The notes under the pieces: model-generated
Database searches by the model: none
Told to the model about the DNA's origin: nothing
Seen by the model: only the letters and a program-made list of their open reading frames with translations
Shown here: positions 46,961-59,156 of the stretch, in pieces
How positions within the stretch are numbered: position 1 is the stretch's first letter
Layout: every line of letters starts with the position of its first letter
Program-made: the position numbers and the translations under genes
Assembly: GCF_000315015.1 (NCBI RefSeq)
Contig: NZ_BAEP01000008.1
Coordinates: forward strand, 1 to 64,000
Source: Paraglaciecola mesophila KMM 241
GTDB taxonomy: Bacteria > Pseudomonadota > Gammaproteobacteria > Enterobacterales > Alteromonadaceae
DNA length: 64,000 nucleotides
Direction of reading: 5' to 3'

Positions 46961-49276
46961 TTAAATTTTACACGCACCGCCAGCACAATCGTCGTCTTCT
47001 TCAACGACCGCTTCTTGTGGAACGAACTGGGTTGATTTCAGCTCTTGTTGTGATGTATCTGCTGCGCCATCACGAGTGTTGTGGTAGTACAAGGTTTTTA
47101 CGCCCAGCTGATAAGCGGTTAGCAAGTCTTTTAACAACAACTTCATGGGGACTTTGCCACCGTCGTATTTGTTCGGGTCGTAACTGGTGTTAGCTGAAAT
47201 CGTTTGATCAATAAACTTTTGCATAATACCGGTTAACTGCAAGTAACCATCGTTAGACGGTAAATCCCACAACAATTCGTACTTGTCTTTCAGCAATTCG
47301 TACTCAGGTACCACTTGCTTTAACACACCATCTTTACTGGACTTAACACTGATGTGGCCACGTGGCGGCTCAATACCATTGGTGGCATTTGATATCTGTG
47401 ATGACGTTTCAGATGGCATCAAGGCTGATAAGGTACTGTTACGTAGCCCATACTGCTTGATGTCGGCGCGTAAGCTGTCCCAATCACAATGCAGTGGCTC
47501 GTTACAGATCTTATCTAAGTCTTTCTTGTAGGTATCAATTGGCATGATGCCTTGAGAGTAAGTGGTCTCATCAAACTTAGGACATGCGCCTTTCTCTTTT
47601 GCTAGGTTACAAGACGCACGCATCAAGTGGTATTGCATGGCTTCAAACGTACGGTGAATTAGGCCATTTGCACTGCCATCTGAGTATTTAACCCCGTTCT
47701 TAGCCAAATAATAAGCGAAGTTGATCACGCCTATTCCTAGAGTACGACGTCCCATCGTGGCGTTATACGCAGCGGGTACAGGATAATCTTGATAATCGAG
47801 TAGATTGTCTAGCGCACGCACGGCCAAATCAGCCATTTCTGCGAAGTCTTCCAAGCTTTCAATAGCACCTAGGTTAAACGCTGATAATGTACAAAGGGCA
47901 ATTTCGCCGTTTTCGTCATTAACGTGCTCAAGGGGTTTAGTCGGCAGAGCGATTTCAAGGCACAAGTTGCTTTGACGGATCGGTGCAACTTTCGGGTCGA
48001 AAGGACTGTGCGTGTTGCAGTGATCCACGTTCTGTAAGTAGATACGGCCGGTACTGGCACGCTCTTGCATGAACAAACTAAACAACTCAACCGCTTTGAT
48101 TTGGGTCTTACGGATGTTGTCATCTTGCTCGTATTTAACGTATAGCTCTTCAAATTTAGGCTGGTCAGCAAAAAATGCATCATACAAACCTGGTACGTCA
48201 GATGGACTAAACAAGCTTATGTGCTGATCTTTAATCAAGCGCTGATACATCAACTTATTAAATTGCACGCCGTAATCTAAGTGGCGAACACGGTTTTCTT
48301 CTACCCCCCGGTTATTTTTCAATACTAGAAGTGATTCCACTTCCATATGCCAAAGTGGGTAGAAAAGTGTTGCTGCACCGCCGCGAACGCCGCCCTGTGA
48401 ACAACTTTTCACTGCAGTTTGGAAATACTTGTAGAATGGAATACAACCCGTATGGAATGCTTCTCCACCACGAATAGGGCTACCAAGAGCACGTATACGC
48501 CCTGCATTAACACCGATACCGGCGCGCTGGCTCACGTACTTAACAATGGCGCTGGCCGTCGCGTTAATTGAATCAAGGCTATCGCCAGCTTCAATTAATA
48601 CGCATGAGCTGAATTGTCTTGTTGGTGTACGTACACCAGCCATGATGGGCGTCGGCAGTGAAATTTTGAATTTAGAGGTCGCATCATAAAAGCGCTTAAT
48701 GTATTCCATGCGCGAATCTTTTGGGTAATCAGCAAACAAGCACGCTGCTACCAATATATACAGAAATTGGGCACTCTCGTAAATTTCGCCAGTCACCCGG
48801 TTTTGAACAAGGTATTTGCCTTCTAGCTGCTTGACTGCGGCGTAGCTAAAGTCCATGTCGCGCCAGTGATCAATATAATCATCCATTTCTTGAAATTCAG
48901 CTTCGCTGTAATCACTCAACAAATGTTGATCATATTTTTGCATCTCAACCATGTTTGTAACGTGGGCGAAAAGCGCTGGGGGCTCAAACTGCCCATAAGC
49001 TTTCTTACGTAAATGGAAGATAGCCAAGCGTGCTGCTAAGTATTGATAATCTGGCGCATCTGTTGAAATAAGATCGGCCGCAGAGCGGATCAACGTCTCA
49101 TGAATATCTTCCGTCTTGATACCGTCGTAGAACTGAATATGCGCTTTAATTTCCACCTGAGATACAGACACATTATTAAGGCCTTTAGCTGCCCAAGTAA
49201 TGACTTTGTGGATTTTTTCGAGGTCAATGCTTTCGCGCTCGCCAGTTCGCTTGGTAACGAAGAGTTTGTTATTCAT
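46961..49276 (-). CDS. nrdA: Class Ia ribonucleotide reductase alpha subunit
   Basis: The 771-residue catalytic subunit reducing NDPs to dNDPs. The N-terminal ATP-cone (FVTKRTGERESIDLEKIH onward) is the allosteric activity site. FSSCVLIEAGDSLDS near 222 and NLCLEIALPTKP near 437 hold the active-site cysteines, and the C-terminal CAGGACKI carries the thiol relay pair. ATG 49276 matches the family start; the frame stays open to 49444, but those residues have no family counterpart. Two NrdR-like boxes lie 330-375 bp upstream. Confidence 0.97.
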   Translation of the reverse strand: MNNKLFVTKRTGERESIDLEKIHKVITWAAKGLNNVSVSQVEIKAHIQFYDGIKTEDIHETLIRSAADLISTDAPDYQYLAARLAIFHLRKKAYGQFEPPALFAHVTNMVEMQKYDQHLLSDYSEAEFQEMDDYIDHWRDMDFSYAAVKQLEGKYLVQNRVTGEIYESAQFLYILVAACLFADYPKDSRMEYIKRFYDATSKFKISLPTPIMAGVRTPTRQFSSCVLIEAGDSLDSINATASAIVKYVSQRAGIGVNAGRIRALGSPIRGGEAFHTGCIPFYKYFQTAVKSCSQGGVRGGAATLFYPLWHMEVESLLVLKNNRGVEENRVRHLDYGVQFNKLMYQRLIKDQHISLFSPSDVPGLYDAFFADQPKFEELYVKYEQDDNIRKTQIKAVELFSLFMQERASTGRIYLQNVDHCNTHSPFDPKVAPIRQSNLCLEIALPTKPLEHVNDENGEIALCTLSAFNLGAIESLEDFAEMADLAVRALDNLLDYQDYPVPAAYNATMGRRTLGIGVINFAYYLAKNGVKYSDGSANGLIHRTFEAMQYHLMRASCNLAKEKGACPKFDETTYSQGIMPIDTYKKDLDKICNEPLHCDWDSLRADIKQYGLRNSTLSALMPSETSSQISNATNGIEPPRGHISVKSSKDGVLKQVVPEYELLKDKYELLWDLPSNDGYLQLTGIMQKFIDQTISANTSYDPNKYDGGKVPMKLLLKDLLTAYQLGVKTLYYHNTRDGAADTSQQELKSTQFVPQEAVVEEDDDCAGGACKI

Positions 49277-49606
49277 GTATACGCCGTTTTGATTATAGTT
49301 TTTACAAAATATAGAAACGATGAATTTCACCATTTCTGTGGAAATTGTGCTTGACGAAGAGGGAAAGTTGCGGATCCTTTTTACAACGTCCATCCTGTCG
49401 ATAAAACACAAGATAATGAGGTTTTGGTGCCTTTGCAACCCCACATCTGGTGCTTTTGTAGACGTTCAAATCAACAAGAAATTTATGTTAGTAATGACTC
49501 ACCTAACAAGGCTATTCGCTTTGCACGTATAGGGAATGCAAGATCATTTTTAAGAATTATTTTTTTATAAACTTTTTTAATCGGAAAATTCAGTTGTTAT
49601 AATTTC

Positions 49607-49652
49607 ACGATATATAGTGTGTGAGTGTTTACAAAACCACTACATATCGTGT
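49607..49652 (-). promoter_or_regulatory. Pair of NrdR boxes at the nrdA promoter
   Basis: ACGATATATAGTGT (49607-49620) and ACTACATATCGTGT (49639-49652) match the known NrdR box and are 32 bp apart, three helical turns, the standard spacing. On the minus strand a TGGTTT-17 bp-TATATA promoter runs between and into the boxes, so NrdR would block it. The promoter serves nrdA and gives a leader of about 320 nt that shows no gene; the same site is only a few bases from the end of gph. Confidence 0.75.
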
Positions 49653-49658
49653 TTGCTG

Positions 49659-50324
49659 TTATAGGTGGGCGAGGATTGCCTGTGGTTGATCGATGTACAG
49701 ATCCGCATTCCAGCTATCCGATCTATGCTCTGGGCCTATATAACCATAGTTTGCCACCACACTAAACATGTTCGCGGCTTTCGCTGCATCTATGTCACGT
49801 TTAGCATCACCGATATACCAGCAGTCTGCAGGATCAATATTCATCGCATTTGCTGCATGTATCAAGGGCAAAGGGTGTGGTTTACGTTTTTCTAGGGTGT
49901 CACCACTGATGACCACTTGGCACTGGGCAAACTCATCAAAATGAGGCAACAAAAGCTCGGTGAGCCATTGTGGCTTATTGGTCACAATACCCCAAGGGAT
50001 ATTATCCTTATCTAAGCGTGCAAGTAGCTCTTTGATGCCGTTAAAAGAAACGGTATCTACACATATCTCTTTTTCATATCTTTCAAGAAAAAGGGCCTTG
50101 AGTGATTCGACGTCATAATCCGCGAGCCTATCGCCAAAACCTATTTCGAGTAGACCTTGAGAGCCATCAGAAGCAATATTACGATATACGCTGAACGCGC
50201 ACGAGGGCATTTTGTGTTGTTGTAAAACCCAATTTAGGGCGTTGCCTAAATCTCGTGCAGTGTCTAATAATGTACCGTCTAAATCGAACAATACGCCTTT
50301 GGGTTTATCTAGCATGTTATGCAT
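49659..50324 (-). CDS. gph: Phosphoglycolate phosphatase-type HAD phosphatase
   Basis: About 221 residues of the HAD superfamily, subfamily of Gph. The nucleophile motif [11 protein letters not shown] is near residue 12-22, motif II includes WGIVTNKP, and motif IV reads [14 protein letters not shown]. It would hydrolyse 2-phosphoglycolate from DNA repair, though related enzymes act on other phosphates. ATG 50324 is a fair choice; ATG 50315 and GTG 50330 are alternatives. It follows ubiG with overlap, a common pair in this group. Confidence 0.87.
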   Translation of the reverse strand: MHNMLDKPKGVLFDLDGTLLDTARDLGNALNWVLQQHKMPSCAFSVYRNIASDGSQGLLEIGFGDRLADYDVESLKALFLERYEKEICVDTVSFNGIKELLARLDKDNIPWGIVTNKPQWLTELLLPHFDEFAQCQVVISGDTLEKRKPHPLPLIHAANAMNIDPADCWYIGDAKRDIDAAKAANMFSVVANYGYIGPEHRSDSWNADLYIDQPQAILAHL

Positions 50325-51036
50325 CACCACTGTGTTGGCAATGCACGATGTAGTTCACATCAACGTTTTTGTCAGATAAATAAAACTGTTGAGTTATGGG
50401 ACTCACATGCAGGCCTGTCATATGTTTTGCCACCAAAGGTGTATTGTCTACCCAGTTTAATAATTCCGAGGGTTTAATAAATTTGTCGTGATTGTGGGTA
50501 TCTTTTGGCACTAACTTAAGAATGTGCTCTGCGCCGACTATCGCCATCAAATATGATTTGATATTACGGTTTATGGTCGAGAAAAATACCGTGCCGCCAG
50601 GTTTAACCAGTCTGCTACAGGCCTCAACAACAGATGACGGGTCAGGCACATGTTCGAGCATTTCCATGCACGTCACCACATCGAATTGCCCAGTGTGGGC
50701 ATCAGCGAACTCTTCCGCTGTTGAGAGCTGGTAGTCAATGCTTAATTGCGATTCAAGGCTATGTAATCTTGCTACTTCAAGGGGGGCTTCGCCCATATCA
50801 ATGCCGGTTACCTCAGCACCAGAGCGCGCCATACTCTCCGCTAAAATACCGCCACCGCAGCCCACATCAATCACTTTTTTGCCTTCAAGCCCTTGAGTGC
50901 GGTGCACGATATAATCGGTTCGGAGGGGGTTGATGGTATGTAAGGGTTTAAACTCCCCGTTTAGGTCCCACCAACGAGATGCCAAATCGGCAAATTTCTG
51001 TATTTCTTGATGGTCAACATTTTGCGCTGAGTTCAT
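50317..51036 (-). CDS. ubiG: Ubiquinone O-methyltransferase UbiG
   Basis: A 239-residue SAM-dependent methyltransferase acting twice in ubiquinone synthesis. The SAM-binding motif I is [15 protein letters not shown] near 54-68, and [11 protein letters not shown] near 31 is typical of UbiG. ATG 51036 has GGA eight bases upstream; the longer frame to 51078 has no family match. It is divergent from gyrA, as in E. coli. Confidence 0.95.
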   Translation of the reverse strand: MNSAQNVDHQEIQKFADLASRWWDLNGEFKPLHTINPLRTDYIVHRTQGLEGKKVIDVGCGGGILAESMARSGAEVTGIDMGEAPLEVARLHSLESQLSIDYQLSTAEEFADAHTGQFDVVTCMEMLEHVPDPSSVVEACSRLVKPGGTVFFSTINRNIKSYLMAIVGAEHILKLVPKDTHNHDKFIKPSELLNWVDNTPLVAKHMTGLHVSPITQQFYLSDKNVDVNYIVHCQHSGDA

Positions 51037-51316
51037 ATTGCGGTCCAAAAATTCGAATTTCGCTATTATAGCCAGCATGTATTAAAGCTGGCTAGCGCAA
51101 TATATGCGGTTTTTTAGCGTCTTTGGCTACTATATGAGCGGATCCTATCTATTTATTTTTTACGGTCAGTGATAGAATCCCAAGGCTCGATAATACGAAA
51201 TTCCAGAGTTAATCGTTGACTGTTATTTTGAGGCCTAGCTCAAATGCACTGACGCGGATTGTAAATTTTATGTCTAATTCTATTTCTAATAATAATGACT
51301 AGGGACAAGGCTGTAT

Positions 51317-54010
51317 ATGACTGATCACGCCCAAGAAATTCTTCCTATTAATATTGAAGAAGAACTTAAAAATTCTTATCTTGATTACGCCATGAGTGTA
51401 ATTGTAGGCAGGGCGCTGCCTGATGTAAGAGATGGCTTGAAGCCCGTGCATCGCCGGGTTTTATTCGCTATGAACGAGCTGAAAAACGATTTTAACAAAC
51501 CATATAAGAAATCGGCACGTGTTGTCGGTGATGTTATCGGTAAGTACCACCCACACGGAGACTCAGCTGTTTACGATACGATAGTACGTATGGCTCAGCC
51601 GTTTTCTTTACGTTACATGTTGGTAGATGGTCAAGGTAACTTCGGTTCAGTTGATGGTGATTCAGCCGCTGCAATGCGTTACACCGAAATCCGTATGGCG
51701 AAAATTTCCCATGAATTATTGGCGGATTTAGAAAAGGAAACCGTCGACTTCGTACCGAACTACGATGGCACTGAATTCATCCCTGACGTGCTGCCCACTA
51801 AAGTACCTAACTTATTAATCAATGGTTCTTCAGGCATTGCTGTTGGTATGGCGACTAACATTCCTCCTCACAACTTAACGGAAGTTGTGAACGGGTGTAT
51901 TGCGTTAATTGATAAGCCTGAGCTTTCCATTGAAGAGTTGATGGAATATATCCCCGGGCCAGATTTCCCAACCGCCGCCTTTATAAGTGGTCGTAAAGGA
52001 ATTGAAGAAGCGTACCGTACGGGGCGTGGAAAAATATATATGCGCGCCCGCGCAGAGATTGAGCGTGAAGACAATGGTAAAGAGACCATAGTCGTGCACG
52101 AAATTCCTTATCAGGTCAACAAAGCGCGTCTAATTGAAAAGATAGCCGAGCTAGTAAAAGAAAAGAAAATTGAAGGCATTTCAGCTCTCCGTGATGAGTC
52201 TGACAAAGACGGCATGCGTATTGTAGTTGAAGTAAAACGTAACGAGTCAGGTGAAGTTTTACTAAACCACTTGTATTCGCAGACACAAATGCAAACCGTG
52301 TTTGGGATCAACATGGTGGCACTGGATAAAACCCAGCCTAAAGTGTTCAACCTACTTGAGATACTGCAAGCCTTCGTTTTACACCGCCGCGAAGTGGTAA
52401 CACGCCGTACGGTTTTCGAACTGAAGAAAGCCCGTGAGCGTGCCCATATTCTTGAAGGTTTAGCGATTGCATTGGCTAATATAGACCCGATAATCGCATT
52501 GATTAAAGCGTCTAAAAGCCCGTCTGATGCCAAAATATCATTGACTGCTCAAGGTTGGGCGTTAGGTGATGTGTCTGACATGTTAGAGCGTGCCGGTAAT
52601 GACGCTGCTCGTCCTGATTGGTTAGAGCCTGAGTTTGGTATTCGTGATGGCTTGTACTATTTAACAGAGCAGCAAGCACAAGCAATCCTTGACCTACGTT
52701 TGAATAAGTTAACCGGTCTTGAGCACGAAAAAATTCTTTCTGAGTACAAAGAGTTATTAGACCTGATTGCAGAATTACTGCATATATTAGGTAGCCCAGA
52801 GCGCTTGATGGAAGTCATACGTGAAGAGCTTGAAAAAATTCGTGATGAATTCGGAGATGAGCGTCGCACCGAAATCACTGCCGCATCTCATGATATCGAT
52901 ATTGAAGACTTGATTGAACGTGAAGAGGTTGTGGTGACACTATCTCGTGAAGGTTACGTTAAGTATCAAAAGCTAAACGATTACGAGTCACAGCGCCGTG
53001 GCGGTAAAGGTAAATCAGCGACCAAGATGAAAGAAGAAGATTTCATCGAAAAGTTACTAGTTGCCAATACCCATGATCACATTTTGTGCTTCTCTACACG
53101 CGGCCGATTGTATTGGCTAAAAGTATATCAATTGCCATTAGCGAGTCGTAATGCGCGCGGTCGTCCAATTGTGAATATTTTACCGTTGGAAGCAAATGAA
53201 CGTATCACTGCGATTTTGCCTATTCAAGAATTTGAAGAAGGCAAGTACGTATTAATGGCTACGGCCAATGGTACAGTGAAGAAAACCGCTTTGGTTCAAT
53301 ACTCTCGCCCACGTGCAAACGGTATTATTGCGGTTAACTTAAACGACGGTGATGAGCTAATCGGTGTTGATATCACCGACGGCAGCAGTGATATTATGTT
53401 GTTCTCGGATGCGGGTAAAGTCGTTCGCTTTAATGAGAAAGCGCGTGATTCAGAAACAGGGGCAGTTAAAATTGATCCCGAAACTGGCGAAGAAATCCTA
53501 GCACTGCGCCCAATGGGTCGAACCGCAACGGGTGTTCGTGGCATACGTTTACAAGATGGCCAAAAAGTGGTGTCGTTGATTGTACCTCAAGGTGATGGCG
53601 CAATTTTAACCGCCACCGAAAATGGTTTCGGTAAACGTACTCCAGTCGAAGATTACCCAGCTAAGAGCCGTGCCACGCAAGGTGTGGTATCCATTAAGGT
53701 GTCAGAGCGTAATGGCAAGGTAGTCGGTGCTGTACAGGTCAATGAAAGCGACGAAATCATGCTGATCAGTGACCAAGGTACTTTAGTGCGTACTCGCGTT
53801 GGTGAAGTCTCTACCGTGGGCCGTAACACTCAGGGCGTACGTTTGATACGCACTGCAGAGGACGAACATGTAGTAGGTCTGCAGCGCATCGACGAAGTTG
53901 AAGAGTTAGAAGAAGAACTAGAGGCGTTAGCTGAGGGTGACGAGACAGTCGAAGCCGCAGCAACAGACGTGGATAACACCACGGATGAAGATCCTCAAAA
54001 CGAAGAGTAA
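51317..54010 (+). CDS. gyrA: DNA gyrase subunit A
   Basis: An 897-residue type II topoisomerase subunit. The catalytic tyrosine is in AAMRYTE near residue 121, the quinolone-resistance region contains [10 protein letters not shown] (Ser at the usual Ser83 position and Asp at Asp87, the wild-type pattern). The GyrA box QRRGGKG near 558 starts the DNA-wrapping C-terminal domain, and the protein ends in an acidic Glu/Asp-rich tail. It follows a 280-bp gap from ubiG with no other gene. Confidence 0.97.
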   Translation: MTDHAQEILPINIEEELKNSYLDYAMSVIVGRALPDVRDGLKPVHRRVLFAMNELKNDFNKPYKKSARVVGDVIGKYHPHGDSAVYDTIVRMAQPFSLRYMLVDGQGNFGSVDGDSAAAMRYTEIRMAKISHELLADLEKETVDFVPNYDGTEFIPDVLPTKVPNLLINGSSGIAVGMATNIPPHNLTEVVNGCIALIDKPELSIEELMEYIPGPDFPTAAFISGRKGIEEAYRTGRGKIYMRARAEIEREDNGKETIVVHEIPYQVNKARLIEKIAELVKEKKIEGISALRDESDKDGMRIVVEVKRNESGEVLLNHLYSQTQMQTVFGINMVALDKTQPKVFNLLEILQAFVLHRREVVTRRTVFELKKARERAHILEGLAIALANIDPIIALIKASKSPSDAKISLTAQGWALGDVSDMLERAGNDAARPDWLEPEFGIRDGLYYLTEQQAQAILDLRLNKLTGLEHEKILSEYKELLDLIAELLHILGSPERLMEVIREELEKIRDEFGDERRTEITAASHDIDIEDLIEREEVVVTLSREGYVKYQKLNDYESQRRGGKGKSATKMKEEDFIEKLLVANTHDHILCFSTRGRLYWLKVYQLPLASRNARGRPIVNILPLEANERITAILPIQEFEEGKYVLMATANGTVKKTALVQYSRPRANGIIAVNLNDGDELIGVDITDGSSDIMLFSDAGKVVRFNEKARDSETGAVKIDPETGEEILALRPMGRTATGVRGIRLQDGQKVVSLIVPQGDGAILTATENGFGKRTPVEDYPAKSRATQGVVSIKVSERNGKVVGAVQVNESDEIMLISDQGTLVRTRVGEVSTVGRNTQGVRLIRTAEDEHVVGLQRIDEVEELEEELEALAEGDETVEAAATDVDNTTDEDPQNEE

Positions 54011-54070
54011 AGCCCGTAGATGATAAGGTAGGCTGCACGCTTACTTTATCGTCCTATAGTTTATTAAAAC

Positions 54071-54092
54071 GAGCGGCTTAGCCGCTCTTTTT
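54071..54092 (+). terminator. Terminator after gyrA
   Basis: GAGCGGC (54071-54077) and GCCGCTC (54081-54087) with a TTA loop, then five T residues. It ends 18 bases before the serC start. Confidence 0.88.
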
Positions 54093-54109
54093 GTATCGGA
54101 AATTAAAGA

Positions 54110-55195
54110 ATGACCAAGGTTTATAATTTTTGTGCCGGTCCGGCCATGTTACCCGAAGCTGTGATGCAGCAAGCCCAAAATGAATTCATCAACTGGCAGA
54201 ACCAAGGTTGTTCGGTGATGGAAATGAGTCATCGTAGTAAAGAGTTTATCGCCCTTGCTGAAACCGCCGAGCAAGACTTGCGAGACTTATTGAGTATCCC
54301 TGATAACTACAAAGTGTTGTTTACTCACGGTGGTGGCCGTGGTCAGTTCTCTGCAGTGCCTCTGAACTTGTCACAAGAAGGTGACAGCGCTGACTATATC
54401 GTTAGTGGCTCTTGGTCAAAAAGCGCCGTTGATGAAGCGCAAAAATATATTAACGTGAATATTGCCGCCACTACGACCAGCGAAGACGGCCTAGTGGTGA
54501 TGCCTGTCCAAGACAGTTGGAATCAAAATCCTGATGCCGCTTATGTTCACTATTGCCCTAATGAGACGGTAGATGGCGTTGAAATCAACTGGATCCCAGC
54601 AACCGGAGACATTCCCCTTGTGGCCGATATGTCATCGAATATTTTGTCGCAGCCTATAGACGTGAGTAAATTTGGGGTGATCTACGCCGGAGCCCAAAAA
54701 AATATTGGGCCTTCAGGCTTATCCGTTGTAATAGTACGCGACGACTTGTTAGACAAGGCACGCTCGATTACCCCTGCAATCTTCGATTACACGGTTATCG
54801 CCAAACATGATTCTATGTATAACACGCCACCTACATTTGCTTGGTACTTAGCTGGCTTGGTTTTCAAGTGGTTGAAAGAGCAGGGCGGCGTAGCAGCGAT
54901 GGCTGAACGCAACAAAGCTAAATCAGATCTGCTTTACTCATGCATTGATGAGTTAGATTTTTATAGCAACAACGTTGCTCCAGAGTATCGCTCTCGGATG
55001 AACGTCACGTTCCATTTGAAAAACGCCGAACTGGACAAGCAGTTTTTAGCTGAAGCCGAAAATGCCGGACTAAAAGCATTAAAAGGTCATCGTATTGTTG
55101 GCGGTATGCGCGCTAGTATTTACAACGCCATGCCAATCGAAGGTGTGCAAACTTTGTTCAACTTCATGCAAGATTTTGCCAAGAGGAATGGTTAA
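54110..55195 (+). CDS. serC: Phosphoserine aminotransferase
   Basis: A 361-residue PLP enzyme in serine and pyridoxine synthesis. [15 protein letters not shown] at the N terminus, THGGGRGQF near 74-82 and the PLP lysine in [11 protein letters not shown] near 196 are diagnostic. aroA starts two bases after its stop, the usual serC-aroA pair. Confidence 0.96.
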   Translation: MTKVYNFCAGPAMLPEAVMQQAQNEFINWQNQGCSVMEMSHRSKEFIALAETAEQDLRDLLSIPDNYKVLFTHGGGRGQFSAVPLNLSQEGDSADYIVSGSWSKSAVDEAQKYINVNIAATTTSEDGLVVMPVQDSWNQNPDAAYVHYCPNETVDGVEINWIPATGDIPLVADMSSNILSQPIDVSKFGVIYAGAQKNIGPSGLSVVIVRDDLLDKARSITPAIFDYTVIAKHDSMYNTPPTFAWYLAGLVFKWLKEQGGVAAMAERNKAKSDLLYSCIDELDFYSNNVAPEYRSRMNVTFHLKNAELDKQFLAEAENAGLKALKGHRIVGGMRASIYNAMPIEGVQTLFNFMQDFAKRNG

Positions 55196-55196
55196 T

Positions 55197-56486
55197 ATGA
55201 GTCGTTCAGCTCCACTACTCCTCAATCCTATTTCAGCGATTTCGGGTACAGTTAATGTGCCCGGCTCTAAGAGTTTATCTAATCGTGCTTTGTTGCTTGC
55301 CGCAGTAGCAAATGGTGAAACGCACCTGACTAATTTACTCGATAGTGAAGACATTCGTCACATGTTGAAAGCATTGACACAACTGGGGGTAAAATACCGC
55401 TTATCTGACGATAAAACCGAGTGTTGGGTGCAAGGCTTAGGTCGTGGTTTTAGTGTGGATAACCTAGAGACATTATTTTTAGGCAACGCCGGCACCGCTA
55501 TGCGTCCTTTGTGTGCTGTTTTAGCCACCTCCAAAGGTGAGTTTGAATTAACGGGTGAACCCCGTATGGAAGAGCGCCCAATTGGCGCCTTAGTTGATTC
55601 GTTACGCCAGGCTGGCGCTGAGATCACCTATTTAAAAAATGAAGGCTATCCACCATTAAGAATGAAAGGCATGCCCTTAAAAGGCGGTAATATTAGTGTA
55701 GAAGGTACGGTTTCCAGTCAGTTTTTAACCGCACTACTGATGGCCTCGCCATTATTTGAACATGACAGCGTTATCAATATTGTCGGTGAGTTGGTATCTA
55801 AACCTTATATAGACATTACGCTTAATACCATGGCGCAATTTGGTATAATAGTTGAAAACAATAACTACCAAACCTTCACTATTAAAGGCAATCAACAGTA
55901 CCAAGCTGCTGGCGATTTTTTGGTTGAAGGTGATGCCTCATCTGCATCTTACTTTTTAGCCGCAGGTGCGATTAAAGGCGGCACGGTGCGTGTTACTGGC
56001 GTAGGGAAGAAGAGTATCCAAGGGGATATTCGTTTCGCCGATGTACTCGAAAAAATGGGCGCGAAAATCACATGGGGCGAAGACTATATTGAAGTCACAG
56101 GTGCACCTTTGACTGCTGTTGACATGGACATGAACCACATTCCTGATGCAGCAATGACCATCGCGACGACCGCGTTATTTGCTAAAGGCACCACATCAAT
56201 TCGTAATATTTATAATTGGCGCGTCAAAGAAACAGACAGATTAGCTGCTATGGCGTGTGAATTACGTAAAGTGGGCGCCGAGGTTATTGAAGGTCATGAT
56301 TACATCACTATTACGCCTCCGGACACGTTGGTTCAAACGGATATCGATACTTACGATGATCACCGCGTAGCCATGTGTTTTTCACTTGTGGCATTGAGCG
56401 ATACACCCGTGACGATTAATGATCCTGACTGTACGGCTAAAACTTTCCCTGATTACTTCACTCGTTTAAAGCAAATAAGCGTCTAA
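55197..56486 (+). CDS. aroA: EPSP synthase
   Basis: The 429-residue 5-enolpyruvylshikimate-3-phosphate synthase of the shikimate pathway. [12 protein letters not shown] near 22 binds PEP and phosphate, [11 protein letters not shown] near 93 has the class I Gly-Thr-Ala-Met-Arg-Pro motif (glyphosate-sensitive type by family knowledge). ATG 55197 is right after the serC stop; a longer open frame lies inside serC and is not used. Confidence 0.96.
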   Translation: MSRSAPLLLNPISAISGTVNVPGSKSLSNRALLLAAVANGETHLTNLLDSEDIRHMLKALTQLGVKYRLSDDKTECWVQGLGRGFSVDNLETLFLGNAGTAMRPLCAVLATSKGEFELTGEPRMEERPIGALVDSLRQAGAEITYLKNEGYPPLRMKGMPLKGGNISVEGTVSSQFLTALLMASPLFEHDSVINIVGELVSKPYIDITLNTMAQFGIIVENNNYQTFTIKGNQQYQAAGDFLVEGDASSASYFLAAGAIKGGTVRVTGVGKKSIQGDIRFADVLEKMGAKITWGEDYIEVTGAPLTAVDMDMNHIPDAAMTIATTALFAKGTTSIRNIYNWRVKETDRLAAMACELRKVGAEVIEGHDYITITPPDTLVQTDIDTYDDHRVAMCFSLVALSDTPVTINDPDCTAKTFPDYFTRLKQISV

Positions 56487-56611
56487 ATTAGTGACCGCTG
56501 TGAACATGAGCTCGTGTTTACAGTGTTCACAAGATTGTAAACTTGCTTACATTGCTTATATAAATTCAACGGGTATAATTGCGCGCGATTTTCATTAGCT
56601 CAGGAGAGAGC

Positions 56612-57289
56612 ATGCAATTATTTCCCGTCATCACAGTAGACGGCCCAAGTGGAGCTGGTAAGGGCACCGTGAGTACCTTATTAGCCAATCGTTTAGGTTG
56701 GCACTTCCTCGACAGCGGCGCGATCTATCGTGTTTTGGCTATCGCCTCTATCCATCATCAAATTGATCCTAATGACGAAGCAGGCCTATTGCCATTGGCT
56801 TCAGGCTTGGATGTTAATTTTGAGCCAGCAGAGCATGGCTGTAAGGTGATTCTAGAAGGTGAAGATGTCAGCGATGACATTCGTACAGAAGAAGTTGGGG
56901 CGGTGGCCTCCAAAGTGGCATCATTACCAAGTATCCGTGAGGCGTTACTTCGTCGCCAGCGGGCATTTAAAGAATCGCCAGGTCTTGTCGCCGACGGGCG
57001 TGACATGGGTACCATTGTATTCCCAGAAGCAGACGTAAAGATATTTCTTACCGCTAGCGCCCAAGAGCGTGCTAACCGTAGATTTAATCAGTTGAAAGAA
57101 GCTGGTCATGATGTTAGCATATTGCGCCTTTTGGCTGACATCGAGGCTCGTGACGAGCGCGACTCAAATCGCAGCGTAGCGCCTTTAGTACCAGCAAAAG
57201 ACGCGCTTATTGTCGATTCTACGGAATTAACAATAACGCAAGTAATTGATAAGATTACTGAATTTGCTAGTTCTAAAATCGAAATCTGA
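56612..57289 (+). CDS. cmk: Cytidylate kinase
   Basis: A 225-residue kinase that phosphorylates CMP and dCMP. The P-loop is [13 protein letters not shown] near 8-20, and [11 protein letters not shown] near 128 and RDERDSNR near 182 are typical. AGGAGAG precedes ATG 56612. rpsA follows, the conserved cmk-rpsA order. Confidence 0.96.
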   Translation: MQLFPVITVDGPSGAGKGTVSTLLANRLGWHFLDSGAIYRVLAIASIHHQIDPNDEAGLLPLASGLDVNFEPAEHGCKVILEGEDVSDDIRTEEVGAVASKVASLPSIREALLRRQRAFKESPGLVADGRDMGTIVFPEADVKIFLTASAQERANRRFNQLKEAGHDVSILRLLADIEARDERDSNRSVAPLVPAKDALIVDSTELTITQVIDKITEFASSKIEI

Positions 57290-57412
57290 TTTAAGAGCTA
57301 ACATTACCTAACTTGTAAACTGCCCAACATCAGGATGAAGTTGGCAATGAATAACAACCCCACGTTAGCCGGATTGCAGTGTGGATGTCAAAATGAAACA
57401 AATAACTTAACT

Positions 57413-59086
57413 ATGACTGAAAATTTTGCTCAACTATTTGAAGAAAGCTTAAAAGAAATCGAAACCCGTCCAGGTGCAATTGTTAAGGGTACTATCGTAT
57501 CTATCGACAAAGACATCGTACTTGTAGATGCAGGTTTGAAATCTGAAAGCGCGATCCCAGCTGAACAATTCCGTAATGCTGACGGTACACTTGATGTTGA
57601 AATCGGAGACCAAGTTGATGTTGCTCTAGATGCAATTGAAGACGGTTTCGGTGAAACAATCTTGTCTCGCGAAAAAGCAAAACGTCACGAAGCCTGGGTT
57701 GAGCTAGAAAAAGCTTACGATGACAAAGAAACGATTAAAGGTGTTATCAATGGTAAGGTCAAAGGTGGCTTTACGGTTGAAGTGAATACAGTTCGTGCAT
57801 TCTTACCTGGTTCATTGGTTGACGTACGCCCAGTACGCGATACTACTCATCTTGAAGGTAAAGAACTGGAATTCAAAGTTATCAAGCTTGATGCTAAGCG
57901 TAACAACGTGGTTGTTTCACGTCGTGCGGTTATCGAAGCAGAAAGCAGCGCAGAACGTGATCAACTTCTTGCTAACCTTGAAGAAGGCCATGAAGTTAAA
58001 GGTATCGTTAAGAACCTTACTGATTACGGTGCGTTCGTTGACCTTGGTGGTGTTGATGGTCTTCTACACATTACTGATATGGCTTGGAAACGCGTTAAGC
58101 ACCCAAGTGAAATCGTTAATGTTGGTGATGAAATCAACGTTAAAGTACTTAAGTTCGACAAAGAAAAATCTCGTGTTTCATTAGGCATGAAACAAATGGG
58201 CAACGATCCTTGGCAAGAAATTGCAGAACGTTACCCTGAAGGTTCTAAATTGAGCGGTGCAGTCACTAACCTAACTGACTACGGTTGTTTCGTTGAAATC
58301 GAAGACGGTGTTGAAGGTCTAGTTCACGTATCTGAAATGGATTGGACTAACAAAAACATTCACCCATCTAAAGTGGTTAACTTGGGTGACACTGTTGAAG
58401 TTATGGTTCTTGAAATTGACGAAGAGCGTCGTCGTATTTCTCTTGGTCTTAAGCAATGTAAACCTAACCCTTGGGAAGAGTTTGCTAAGGCACAGAGTAA
58501 AGGCGATAAAGTTAGCGGTAAGATCAAGTCTATCACTGATTTCGGTATCTTCATCGGTCTTGACGGCGGCATTGACGGCTTAGTACATTTGTCTGATATT
58601 TCTTGGAACAAGACTGGCGAAGACGCTGTTCGTGAATACAAGAAAGGCGACGAAATCTCTGCTGTTGTTCTACAAGTTGACCCAGAGCGTGAGCGTATCT
58701 CTTTAGGTGTTAAACAGATTGAAGAAGATCCGTTTAACCAATACCTGACAGATACCAAGAAAGGTACTATCGTTGTTGGTACTGTGACTGAAGTTGACGC
58801 CAAAGGCGTAACTGTTAAACTTGCAGAAGAAGTTGAAGGTTACATCCGCGCAACTGATTTGGCTCGCGAACGTGTTGAAGATGCATCTGAAGTAGCATCT
58901 GTAGGCGAAGAAATCGAAGCTAAATTCATGGGCGTTGACCGTAAGAACCGCATCGTTAACTTGTCTGTTAAAGCAAAAGACCAAGCAGACGAGAAAGAAG
59001 CACTTGACAAAGTTAACCAACAAGAAGAAGTTGGTTTTGCTAACGCATTTGCTGAAGCCTTTAAAGCGGCGAAGAGCGAAGATTAA
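57413..59086 (+). CDS. rpsA: 30S ribosomal protein S1
   Basis: A 557-residue protein with six S1 RNA-binding repeats (starting about 20, 105, 190, 275, 362, 449), recurrently marked by [21 protein letters not shown] and [11 protein letters not shown]. It binds mRNA leaders during initiation. ATG 57413 has no clear Shine-Dalgarno sequence, as in E. coli rpsA, whose leader is recognised by structure and repressed by S1. The upstream frame to 57335 has no family match. Confidence 0.97.
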   Translation: MTENFAQLFEESLKEIETRPGAIVKGTIVSIDKDIVLVDAGLKSESAIPAEQFRNADGTLDVEIGDQVDVALDAIEDGFGETILSREKAKRHEAWVELEKAYDDKETIKGVINGKVKGGFTVEVNTVRAFLPGSLVDVRPVRDTTHLEGKELEFKVIKLDAKRNNVVVSRRAVIEAESSAERDQLLANLEEGHEVKGIVKNLTDYGAFVDLGGVDGLLHITDMAWKRVKHPSEIVNVGDEINVKVLKFDKEKSRVSLGMKQMGNDPWQEIAERYPEGSKLSGAVTNLTDYGCFVEIEDGVEGLVHVSEMDWTNKNIHPSKVVNLGDTVEVMVLEIDEERRRISLGLKQCKPNPWEEFAKAQSKGDKVSGKIKSITDFGIFIGLDGGIDGLVHLSDISWNKTGEDAVREYKKGDEISAVVLQVDPERERISLGVKQIEEDPFNQYLTDTKKGTIVVGTVTEVDAKGVTVKLAEEVEGYIRATDLARERVEDASEVASVGEEIEAKFMGVDRKNRIVNLSVKAKDQADEKEALDKVNQQEEVGFANAFAEAFKAAKSED

Positions 59087-59156
59087 TCAATTAAGGTGCG
59101 TATTATACGCACCGATAAATTTTCACAACGTACTTATATATTGAAGGAGAGTTTTA

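Noticed and set aside
49277-49444. N-terminal extension of NrdA
   Set aside because: The frame is open, but the sequence has no counterpart in the family and the ATP-cone starts right after ATG 49276.
55095-55196. Upstream in-frame extension of AroA inside serC
   Set aside because: The added residues come from the serC coding sequence in another frame; the family start is ATG 55197.
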